DNA from: Heligmosomoides polygyrus polygyrus
Taxonomy: Eukaryota; Nematoda; Chromadorea; Rhabditida; Heligmosomidae
DNA: 64,000 nucleotides
Assembly: GCA_947396885.1 (NCBI GenBank)
Contig: OX377206.1
Coordinates: 44,065,631 to 44,129,630, forward strand
Direction of reading: 5' to 3'
Shown here: positions 11,501 through 23,500 of the stretch, piece after piece
Layout of the letters: the number at the start of each line of letters is the position of its first letter
Position numbering within the stretch: the stretch's first letter is position 1
Program-made: the position numbers and the translations under genes
The notes under the pieces: generated by a model
What the model was told of the DNA's origin: nothing
What the model saw: only the letters and a program-made list of their open reading frames with translations
Databases searched by the model: none

Positions 11501-14500
11501 TAAATTCGCAAATTAGACAAAAAATCCAGAGACAGGAAGGAACTTCCTTGTTAGAGCCAGACCTACACCTTCAAAGATATATCTTTGTCGTAGAACTGAA
11601 GGTCTTAATGCAGTATACCGTATGTAAAGTACCAATTTTTATGCTAAACTCGCTTGAATAACTGACGAAGAGTGGTCATCGGCTTCTTGTTTTTTTTTTA
11701 ATTTTCGCGTAGATATCTCCACTGCTTCACGTGTATACTGACTGTACTTCTTTCCAAGGAAATTGCCCGGAGCGCTGTCGAATAGGGCGAAAAAGTTGAG
11801 CAAAGTCATGCATGCAGGGCACGAATTTCGGTAAAAGCGAAGCAATGGCAATACCAACAGCCACGCTCTATCAGTTAGGGGGGGGGGGGGCTGAAAATTG
11901 CCTTAAGCCCTACGCACACTTTTGCGGCAACGCCGCAGCCCTATCTTTAAGGGCAGAGACGCAGAATCGCCGCGCGAAGCAAGACTACCGCAGTCCGGAC
12001 TGCCAATGATGTGCCGCCAAAGCGGCTGTAGCTGTCGCAAACGAGGCAACGGCAGTAATACATCGAGGCATTATTGCCGCTCCAGACGCTTTCCTGCCGA
12101 CAATTTCTGTCTGGGCTCTAGCTGATCGCGGCGGGTCTAGGATGGAAACTGATAATGATAATGATAATGAAACCGCTCTCGCGATGGAGTATGCTGAATA
12201 TGACTGCCGCGGCACTCATATTCAGCATACTCCATCGCGCAGTTTAGCGTCAGTTTTGCCTCCTGCGAGGCGGTTTTATTGCCTGCCGCGTGCCGCGTTG
12301 CCGGGCTTTGTAGGACTCCAAAGTAAGTCATTCTTTTTTCTATTTCTTTCTAACTTGTCGCAATCGACGTAGTTAAAGTGTTCTTCCTTGGGAAACCATG
12401 ACACAGAATTCAGCTACAATTGATAATGAGAAGTTATTACTACGGCGAAGCCGTTAAGAAGCCGTGAGTGCGGTCTACGGTCGAGAGGCCGGTTTGACGG
12501 CTGGTGAAATATACATCACAAAAATCTGAAAAAAAAAACTGACTGATAGGAAACTATAAAAAACTGATGTGTTGTAATCAAGCGCAAGAAACCGTATAGG
12601 CGACGGAAGCGACTGCATAAAAAAGTAAGGGCAGATGCAAATAAATTTGTCAAGGATTAAGAAAAAGCCAACAATTCTCGAAATATGAGAACGACATCAA
12701 CCGCTTATATCCATTGATTCAAGTAGGTAGGGGGGGGGTTCATTGGTATCACAACGATCCTCATCCAAAAAAGAATCGTCCGAAGTGAAGAAGAACATGA
12801 AGAAGAAGTAAAATTTCAAAAACGGTGCGTAAAATGTCTTTAGTGCAATTTAACAGAAATTTTCGTCGTTAAATTTTCGTTAAAATATTTCAACGAAAAT
12901 GACGGTAAATTCGGTAAATCGTTGCTCGTTAAACGCGCACCCCTGTACTGGAGCAAAGGTACTGCATCATAAACGCGTGAGGATTGTAGTAATTCGAACA
13001 AGATAACAAACTCAGACAAAATTAAGCAATTAAGATCAAAGTTCCGATGAATCCGTTAGGGTTCTCCAAAATTTTGATCAGAGTTACAAAGAAGTGCTCA
13101 GAGTAGCCTTACAAGGAAAGGTACCCAACTCATGTTGAGCTTTTGCGGTTCTGTCTTGACATGATGTAGGACCGTGTGAGCAGAGTACATAATTACAGCT
13201 GGTTTTTGCTGAACGCTTTTTCAAAGGTCGGAAAAAGAGGTGTAAAACGTGTGCGCAACAATCATCAATCCCTATGACACCGCACGAGAAGAGTCTCGAT
13301 GGCGGAGTCGGTAAAAGTGCCGCCTCGTAGGAGCACACAGGCGGGCTTTTCAGTTCGACTCCGAGTGCTGCCAATATTTTTGCACGTTTTAGTTTGTTGT
13401 TATTACGCTTTCTCATGATCACAGGAGTAGACCATCAATGCTCACAACAAACCAAGGTTGTCTATTCACTACTGTCGAGGAGTTATCTTGTCTAGTTCTG
13501 TGTGTTGTACAGTGCGTTTCAAAAGTATGTAGCCACCTTAAATTCAAAATTTTCTCGTTTCGCGCGTTAGCAGCATTGGATTCCCCGTAGACGAAAATAG
13601 CTAGATTGCTCTTTCCAGAAAAAAGCTTGATCTCCGGCAAAAACTAGGCGTTTTTGAATTTTTTTTGTTCGTTTCAAAAGTATGTAGCCACTCTCAAAAA
13701 ATACGAATTTTATTAAAAATTAATATCAATTGGACCACCATTATTTCTTATTACATCAAACACCCTGCTACCATGCTACTAACAAGTTCTGGATAACCTC
13801 GTCACCGTTGTTGTCCCAGGCAGTCAAAATAACGGTTTTCAGCTCCCCAACATTGTTGAACTGCCTGTTATTCAAGTAGACCTGCCGGACCAAGATGCCC
13901 CACATATTCTCCATTGGGTTGCAGTCAGGTGAGCAAGCTGGCCTTTCCATTGCTCGGATTCAATTGGAGGCAGTCTGTGGTCGATTTGGACACATGAAGT
14001 GCAGCGTTGTCCTGCTGCAGTACATGTGTCTGCCGTTTTCTCCCTGTTAGGAAGGGCAGCAGGCTGAACTCCAATCCGGCTTGATACTCTAGACTGTACA
14101 TACGACATGATGGGAATCTGAGCTTCAGCTTCCCCCTACTGCAGAAGCCTGCCCATGTCATCAGAGACCCGCCTCCGAAGTTCCGTAGAGAGAAGGTGAT
14201 GGGAGCCTGTCGTAGATCTCTCCAGTAATACCGTTAACCATCAGGACCATCCAGATTAAATTTTTTATCGTCACCGAAGATGACCTGAAGCAATAAGCGT
14301 GTGAAATTCATGACGTCGACGAAACCAGAGAGTTCCTACATTTTTCCATTGTGTGCCATGTTTTTGCGGGCAAACTCCAGTCGCGCCTGCTTGAGGAAGT
14401 TCGTGAGATGAGGTGCTTTCTGCATGGTCTGTCTGTGTTCGTTCGATCGAATACAACGTCATATCGTTGTCCTTGATGCAGATAGACCCGTCTCAGCGCG

Positions 14501-17500
14501 AACCTGGTTGACGCTCCATGTGGAGTTCAACACCATGCGGCTGATTCGTCGACGATTCTGGCTCGAAATCACACGCGGACGACCCGGTACAGGTGCAGAC
14601 TCATAACCATTAGGATTTCGAAGGAAGTGGTCGACACATCTTGCGACGTCCGAGCTGACGAGCAATGGCGCGGTTTGTCAAGCCAGCATCCTTGAGCGCT
14701 CGGATCTGAGCTTGTTCCTCGATAATCAGGACACGTTCACGGAGTGGCAAAGTGGTTATTTTTGAAGAACAGGTCAAGCTGGCTATTTATGACAAGAACT
14801 TCCTACCAAAAAGAGCGCAAAATTTGAATAGGAGTGTAAAAATGCACGATATTCTGGAGTGGCTACATACTTTTGAAACAAACAAAAAATTCAAAAACGC
14901 CTAGTTTTTGCCGGAGATCAAGCTTTTTTTCTGGAAAGAGCAGTCTAGCTTTTTTTTTTTTGCCTACGGGGAATCCAATGCTGCTAACGCCAGTTCGGAG
15001 AAACGAACGCGAAACGAGAAAATTTTGAATTTAAGGTGGCTACATACTTTTGAAACGCACTGTAGTAGACACGTTCGATGCCTAGTATTGATCGTCGGTA
15101 CCAGTTGGTACCCGCGCTACCGTAACGCGTAGCCTATATAAGGCGAGTCCCCGCTGATGTGTCATTCATTCAACGTCTGTCTTGGCCTCGAGCGGCTGGA
15201 AATAAACTCGTCTCCTAAGCGAACGTGTCCTCCTGCCATCCCAGCGGGTCGACATCGTTGACTTGGGGGCCGCGCGCTTCCCATTCCGATACCGCCCTTA
15301 GGCCGTGAAGAACGGCTACGGCGAACTTCTGTGACATCGGAGGCAGCGTACACTACTGGAGAAAGCCGTCGTCGCACGGGATCGCGTCGGAGAGCCAGCT
15401 CGGAGTACCGCAGAGCTTAATGAAGCACGTGTTGCGCTGCGTAGGCTCGACGTCTGAGTGATAGCTTAGTCTCGGACGCCTTGAAGGCGGTTGGTGCGTA
15501 CGTGTGCTTGCGGACGTTGCGTTGCATAAGAGACAAGGAGCTCACGGGCAGATTTCTTGTGAGGGGCAGTGCACTAGTAGTGTACGGTGCCTAGAGCAAA
15601 ATGGACAGAAGTTCACACATCAATCGCAGAAGTGCGGAGATGTCGAACGAGCGAATGGAGAAGAACTCGCCTGATCTCGAAAGGCTGCTGCTGGACGAGC
15701 CAACCGCAGGAGATCAGCTGTCGTCGATGAGGGCGACCTTGGCGGAAATAACAGATGCTGTGAAAAAGCTGACACAGCTGAACGTCTCGCAATTGAGGCA
15801 AGTGCTGCAGACCACAGGTGGTCACCTGGTAAACTTGGAGAACATGCCGGCAACATTCCTCAAGGACTTAGACCAAAGGTCTACGCATGTGGCTTCCAAG
15901 ATGGTTACCACAATGATGCATTCGGTAAGGGAACACATCCGGCTAGAATGCGGCGCTATGTCTGCAGAGCTAGATAATTTGAAGAAAATCGAGAAGGACC
16001 AAACGGCACTGTGTGAGCTGTGGAGGGGGGACGAGCGTTCTAACCCCTCGTCCCCCTGGCCCGCCCACCCCCAACCCCCTGGGCTTGCTCGAGAGTCCAG
16101 TGACTGCCTTACGAGATAGTGGAGACGCAGGCATTTGCCACGCCTCTGTTTAAAGGGCGGGGGTAGAACGCCATTCCGGCGTTGTCTGGTAGATTTTCTT
16201 CGCTACTCCGCTCAGTGCTCACAGACACTGAACGTGGTGAAGCCTACATGCGTGAGCCAGGAAACTGCTCGAGGTTGATGCCGAAGAAATGGTGAACAAG
16301 ACCAGAGTTCTACTCAGTAGCACTCGACAAAGTGAAAGCGCTATCCTGAGGTCACGATCTGTTCAGGTCACGTCATGTGTGGACCAAGCAAAAGTTGCGA
16401 CGAAGTAGGTGGGCATCCAGCAGATGAATGTCCACGAGTCCACGAGTTTTTAGCGCCGAGTGTCACGCTTTTTTTTGATCCAACAGCGGCGGGATAAGGC
16501 GAGTATCTCCGTGATGACGTAGCGTCCACAAATTCTTGATCGAACAGATCGGAAGCCTCGATTTTAGCCAGGAAGGAAGAGCTCGCCGAGGCCGGTGCGA
16601 ATGGCGTGATAACCCCGGCTCCGACCCAGAGCGGATTGAAAATTGGGTGCGACAGAGCTGATCCCAATGCCAATATGGGGGCAATGTTTGCCGCAATGAC
16701 ATTGCCTGACTTCCAGAAGGATGATCACCCCTAGAGGCAGAAATGTTAAGGATGTTGTCATGGGGTTTAACATGAAATACCGCAACCTGGGGTTGCCGAG
16801 CAACATGTTAATCCACTTATCCATGACAAAACTGGAGAGCTGCCCTAATCGGAGGCAGACGCACTGCCGAAAACCGTGAAAGAGGGGAGCTTCGAGAGTT
16901 TCGTAGAGCAGATGAGCGCCAAGTTGGCGTCCAATGACTCTGCGACACAAATGAAGGCATACATGGAGCTGAAGCATCTCCGGAAGGAGAGTGACATGAC
17001 ACGCTATTGCCTGAAGCTCGAAACCCTCACTCGGCAAGCCTACCCAGATTTCACGGACGAGCAGCTGTCACGAACAAGATCTGTGGAGCTAGTTAGCCAG
17101 TTAGATGATTGACCAGAATACCTTCAGCTTTATAAAGCTATGGAAACGGCTCCGAAAGAAATTGCCTACGAGCTTGTGAAAAGCATGGCACAGCGATGCA
17201 AAAGGAGCAAGGAGGTGGCGACAATGGTACGCGAGCTATCAGAAACATCCGCGGAGCAAGGGACAAGAACGTGGGACCAACTCCCATATGAAGCCCTTGG
17301 AGTCTCAGGACAGAACGCGTCACAGCCTTTAGGAATCCTTGGCAGACCGTGAGAACAGCCATCATAGAGAACAAAGAGGTGGCAACAGAAAGTGTTAGAA
17401 CTGTTGCACAGTTGAGCATCTTGCGAAATATTGCAATAATGCTGGTTATTCAGCCCCAAGGAGCGAAAAGGACGCTGATGCTTCACAACAGCATCAAAAA

Positions 17501-20500
17501 GAGGCGAACATCTCCGTGCGAAGTTCAGTATCGGTTTAAAAGTGGACATGTGGATCAACGACCGCGAAGAATGTGGGCAAAGATTCAGTGGGGGAGCCGA
17601 CGATGGTAGTCCAGTTATTAGGGCTCTCCAGGCGGGCAGTGCTTGACTCAGTATCACAAGTCAGCATTATTCCACTAGAGATGCTGAACACCGCTTACAA
17701 AGCAGGCTTCGACCTGAACGCGGATGTGGAGGAAATCCCACTGAGGGAGAAAACTGCGGTGTACGATGCGTCAGGGCAAAAGATGACGTTTAAGGGCGCA
17801 GTCAGGCTGACGCTACAAGTTAGCGGTTGAGCGAAATGTAGAGTTGCTCTATTTGTAAAGGCTGGCGAAGACGGAACGTTGCTGCTCGGTGCTAATGCGT
17901 TTCACGCTTTGGGACGTAGCCTAGCTTGGAGCAGCTTTGCCCACATCGGTCGAATGACCAGGTGAGTGACGAGTGAACATGAGACTACCATGAGTGAGAT
18001 TCTGTGAATGTCACTGAAGCAAGAACAGTGACGAACGCTATAGTTGCCAGCAGGGTATATATGCGTCCAGGAAAGCGAAAGGGAGTGAACAGCAGAGGCA
18101 GAAGGTGAGGGAAGAGACGCGCCATGGAGAGCATGGGTTGCTCAAACAATAGTAATGTTTTGGAGTTGTTCCGTGACGACTCCTCAAAAGGGGAAGAAGT
18201 AACAGGATATAAACCCTTCACAGAAGCGAAGATTCTTAACGTGGGGGAAAGGGAGGTGCACTCGAAACGCGCTGCGAGTAACGCTGTTACTGAAAAAGTG
18301 ACAACTTGTAGTGAGAACGGTCACGAGAAGCCGATAGTGAACGAGTTTACAGCAAGAGCTGTATCTCAAGTACCAGCAGCATGGACAGAGGAGTTACGGG
18401 AGGATGCCGTGAATAGCAATGTATTCAGCAAGATGCAAGAAGGTAAACGCTCCGACCAAACACCAGTGTTCCCGCAAGGAGTGCTCGACGACATTGAAGC
18501 ACTCCTTACAACTGCGTCGCAGCGCAGGACCAGCTGGGAAGGTCTGGGCTCAACTTTTCGGACGACCAGAAGGTGATCATCGTCCTACCGCCAGCGTTCT
18601 GCGGAGTGAATGCGGAGATCGGCTACCCGGACCACGTCACCATATATGTGTACGCGGATTGGTCCACCCTCGCCTCGAAGCTCCTGGCCACCCCGACCAC
18701 AACGACGATGATTGTAGTATGGCCTGATCGTATGCCGGAGAGCAGGCCCATGCGCCAGGTGCTGATTGGACTGGAGAGGAATCTCTATTGTGGAGGGACA
18801 CTGTTGTTCTTCCCAAGTCCCTACGAGGACACGAACGAAGTGGAGTGGTGACGCTTGGGAGAGGTCTGCGAGGAGTTCGTCAAGTATATGAAGTACCCGG
18901 AGCGTGCGTTCGAAGCAGTGGTTCGGGATCACTACAGCGACGTGCTCCCCGCCTTACCCTACACGCACCTGGCGACGTGCCTTGAGACGGAGCCGCGATT
19001 CAAGCGCTCTCTCTTTGTCGACAGGCAGGTGCTTCTCTTCCTGGCTCCGCTTTACGGCGAACGACATCATCAAACTGCCGGAGTTCCACTATGCGCCGTC
19101 AGAGGAAAAGGAAAGAAGGAGGCAGGAAAAGATCTTGAAAGCGTAATCTTCGTGATCCAGGACCCGGACCGACAGCGCCACAAGAAGGCCATAGCGTTCG
19201 ACGACGCCATAGCCGCGGACAGGAGGGGACCACACCACTATGGCAACGATTCGAGACCGGTTCACCGACATTCGTCACCGCCCTCCAAAAAGCACACCGA
19301 CGACGACCCTAGAGCCGCAGACCGGAGACGATCACACCACGACTGCGACGAGACGAGGCATGCTCACCGACGTCAGTCAGCGTCATCCAGGAGCCACACC
19401 GAAAACGACCGCAACTAGAAGGACTGTGTGTTGTTGTAGAGACGTTCGATGCCTAGTATTGATCGCCGGTACCAGTTGGTACCCGTACTACCGTAACCGG
19501 TAGCTTATATAAGGCAGTCCTCGCTGATGAGTCATTCATTCAATGTCTGCCTTGACCCCGAGCGACCGGAAATAAACCGTCTTCCATGTGAACGTGTTCT
19601 CCGCCCATCCGATCAGGTCGACAACGTTGCTCCTACCTATACACCATCTACACTACCTCTAACTTGTACCGCCTGTTCTTCCTGTCAGTCGATATCTCCA
19701 TAGATGGCGTTCAGGAGCGCAGTCATTGTCGGAGAAGTGCAATCAGGTATGAAGGTGGAAATTAGTAACACGTTCAGGTGAGAACCACATTTTTAGTACA
19801 CTTATGTGCCGATATGGCCCGAGTTCATATTCGGTCGTAAGGTATGCGTATTTGTGTGCAGTTGCGGTATCATTGGTATGATATGGTGGTGGTGCAGGTA
19901 TGCATCGTTGACAAACTAGCACATATGAAGGCGCAAATAGACAGCCTTGGTTTGTTGGAAGCACGGATGGTCTAAAATTGACTCCTGTGATCATGAAAAA
20001 GTATAATAACAACAAGCTAGTATGTGCGAAAATGTTGGCAGTACGCGGACTGGAACTCGAAAGCCTGCCGGTGTGCTCCTATGAGGCGACAGTCCCACCG
20101 ACTGCGCCATCGAGGGACATCTCGCGGGGTTTCATAGCGGTTGTTGATTGTTGCGCACACGTTTCACACCTCTTTTCCGGGTCTTCAAAAAACTTTCAGC
20201 AGAAAGAAACTGTAATTCTGGACTCCGCTCACACGGCCTTACATCTTGTCAAAATAGTATCGCAAAAGCTCACCGTGAGATGGGAACCTTTATTTGTTAC
20301 TTCATGTAAGAAGCATCACATTAATAAATTCTATCATTCATGCAAGTTCGCCATGGTACCTTCATGACAGCTACACTTGTTGTCGTGCCCCGGTGCTTCG
20401 TGCTCTCGCGAATGGGCAGTGTCCTGTACTGGGTGTTTTGTACGCCCGCGATATCTGTGCCGGTAGGCGACTCGGACGGGGCGCAGTGAATAGTAACGCT

Positions 20501-23500
20501 GCTTCATGGGAAGGAGCTTGGGGAGTTCGGGTCCCGTGGCTTGCGGCGTTTTTGCATGCCAACTAATCGGTAGAGATTTAAGGGATCCTGACATCTACAC
20601 AAGATTCAGGCGTTTTCTACACAGCTGTATACCTACAACAGGTAACCTTTTTGTGACTCGTTGGCATTATTGTTCTTTCACGATTCCAAAGATCGAGAAA
20701 AGCTCGAAATTTTTTTCTCCCAACCCGTCCAAAAGTGTTATTTGGGGTGCTTATAATAAATCTGACATCCAAATTCGAAATGTCTGTTGATTATTGTACG
20801 TTGCGGCGGGTGCGTGCAATCGCCGGCAGCATTACTCACCCTCTTCTACCGTAACCTACAGCTCTCCTCCGTGTTACACCGGAAATAACCCCTATAGACG
20901 AAGTTTGGGCGAAATCGGTGATCATGGCTCCAACAGCCTTACTCACCACCCGCACCCGCCGTAACCTAACGTAATCGGCCGATCTTTCAAAAACGAATGT
21001 CAGATTCGTGGCCATCACCCAATTAACCCATTGAGAGAAGTTCATTGGATTTTTCTCGACCTCTCCTATCTCTGCAGCCGTGAAAGTACATTAGTGCAGA
21101 TTTGCTTATTACTGACCGGTTTTTAGCACAACGCAACAAGAAGAACATTTAAGATAATGATATATCAGCGTTCAACACTAGTGGTAATCAGGTACAAAAT
21201 AAACCAAACCACAAACCGAAGGACTGGTCACAATGTGGGTAAAAAATTTACTGGTTCTTTATACTTCTCTGAGAGTTTTGCCGACAGCACGAGCACAGGT
21301 GGACCCTCGCAACACCGGACGACGTCCTGGAAACGGGGGGACGAGCACAGGACAATTGGGGTCGTCGGCGCAACATCCTCGCGAAGACTTCCTCTTGTGC
21401 AGCGCTTGTCCTGCAGTCATCCTGAGGACGTCAGCAGCACAAAGAGTAAAGAGGAGCCGGTGTTCTGGCGAAGACCTCCACTACTCCAGCGGTTGTCCCT
21501 CACACTTTACAAGGACGACGTCAGCTTGGATCCAAAATGGAGCCGACGTGCTGATCATCAAGACCACCGCACCTTCTGGGGTTGTCCTCCACTATACTGG
21601 ATGTGGTATTTGTGTATTACCACATGTTATTATTATTTGTTGATACTCTTGTAATAAACCTGTCCCCTCAGGTTTATTCACGTGTAGATCACACGGCCTC
21701 TTAGGCCCGTACATAACAAAACATAGCGATAACACGAAGGTTTTATTAACAGTAGGAACGCATGTGGACAGAATTGAAGTCGCAGATATAAGGCCTCAGG
21801 GGGGGGGGAAGGAAAAGGGAGGATCGAGGCTTAGGAGCTCCTCAAGGGCGGGGAGGCGCCGGAGCAGAAACCACACGGCCGGCGATCAGACTAGGACGAA
21901 CCCGCAGCATTCGTAGGGGTGCTTTTATATCCTTCAGCCAGTGGGATGAAACAACGGCTGTCACTGTTACAACATGCTGAAGACACTCGAGAGTTGATTC
22001 CGAATAAATGCCTACGCTCATTACATCCTACCCTATTTGGAAGTCCCTGTCCCCAGGGACTGAAAGGTGGAGAGAATTTTGTGAATTCTGCCATACGGAG
22101 CGCACTGTAGCGAGCACTTTTCTTCCGATCACATGTTGGCATTCGTGGCAGCTTTCCATTCCAGTCTAGAGTGAGAAGACGCATAATCGTAAATGTCGTT
22201 CCTCACTCGTTTGGAAGAGCTTGATGAATATCATCGTCAGGAATAGCAGATCAGTCGATGTAGTTGAGGTAAAGAAGGGATAGGTGATTATGATAAATAT
22301 TATCTTCAGCCATGGAGTGAGTAGACAGGGGAGGTATGTGGAAGAGAAATGTTTCGGAGGGAGTGGGGGAGGGGGAACGGACGGTACTATTGGTAAAAGT
22401 GTAACTTGAAGCGGTTGCCTCCAGTGGGGTGGTGGTCGATCGGTAGAGCTATAGTTTGCGACCGGAGCGACTTCGTTGATTGATATGAGACTGAGTATCG
22501 GGGATGGCAAAAATAGCAGAGAAAAAATGGAGAACAGGAGCGGCTCTGCGAGCGCGCGCCTGTCTATTAAAAATTTTTTTATTGTAATGCTACGAGGTTG
22601 GGAGAGTGGCATTCTATTATTGGGTGCAAAGCAGTTGACCGGTGGATAAGATTAATTGCGCGTAGGGCACGATGTGGAGTTACGCAAGTATTGGGCTGTA
22701 ACACGGCAATGTGAATGTTCACAGGATCTATTCCTAGGATAAAAAACTGGGCTTATGAAGGCAGCTGCCGTGTAAAAACGATTGCGAAAGACGCACGGAA
22801 GAAGAGATATTAATAGAACATAGATTATAGCGCTATGAGGAACTAAAAGGATGATGCTGTATTTTCTCGTCAGTAATTAATTTTTTAATGTGTGACATTC
22901 CTTAGAATTCTAAACTTTTTTCTGCATTAATACCTGGGAGAATTTGAACATTACAGCGCTTATTCCGGCACCATCATTATTCAATGAATAACTTTATTGC
23001 ACGAGGTGTGGTGCGGCCTGGCCAGGACTTCATTTGTTGCTCAGAAATAAAGATATGAGATTTAATTCAATTTCTGGTTAGCCTCGTGCTAGAGGGAGCA
23101 ATTCATGCGCTTCTACTTCGTATAAGACGAAGAAAAAGAGGAGAGGTTTTTTTGGCACACTAGAGGTGGGAATGTCACAAATTTAGCTTTCATACAAAAT
23201 ATTGTGATATTATTTTATTATATTATATTTGGCGCATCCACGAATTAGTTGGAAGAATTTTGACCTACTGAAATAGAAGGAGTGGTAAGGGGAGGAGTTC
23301 GTTCATAACAAAACATAGCGATAACACGAAGGTTTTATTAACAGTGGGAACATATGTGAACAGAATTGAAGTCGCGGGTATAAGGCCTCAGGGGGGGGGG
23401 GGGGAAGGAAAGGGAGGATCGGGGCTCAGAAGCTCCTCAAGGGCGGGGAGGCGCCGGAGCGGAAACCACACGGCCGGCGATCAGACTAGGACGAACCCCG

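Larger units (their letters stand above)
6010..12945. mobile_element. Candidate 6.9-kb hAT-like composite element
   Basis: The left end reads CAGGGTGTGCGTT. The right end, in reverse complement, reads CAGGGGTGCGCGTTTAA. Both have CGGTAAATTCG-type subterminal words. The 8-bp flanks, TTCTGGAG at 6002-6009 and TACTGGAG at 12946-12953, agree at seven of eight positions, as expected for an hAT target duplication with one substitution. No hAT transposase is visible inside. The interior holds a CR1-like LINE, a tandem array and a palindromic GC-rich element. The alternative is two independent short MITE ends. Confidence 0.45.
13499..19623 (+). mobile_element. LTR retrotransposon with gag/protease relics and no recognisable pol
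   Basis: The 3' LTR (19425-19623, ~199 bp) matches 13499-13507 plus 15063-15254 once the Tc1-like element between them is removed. Both LTRs carry TATATAAGGC and AATAAA words and end near GTCGACA. The interior holds a gag start (15601), capsid-like pieces, a zinc knuckle (17393-17434), a retropepsin-like piece (17573-17880) and a second ORF region (18124-19420). No reverse transcriptase, RNase H or integrase motifs are seen in about 4.2 kb, so it is non-autonomous. No target duplication could be identified. Confidence 0.75.

Noticed and set aside
21157..21654. 165-codon open frame and an overlapping 136-codon frame with a hydrophobic start
   Set aside because: Overlapping same-strand frames with low-complexity content, no splice or domain support.
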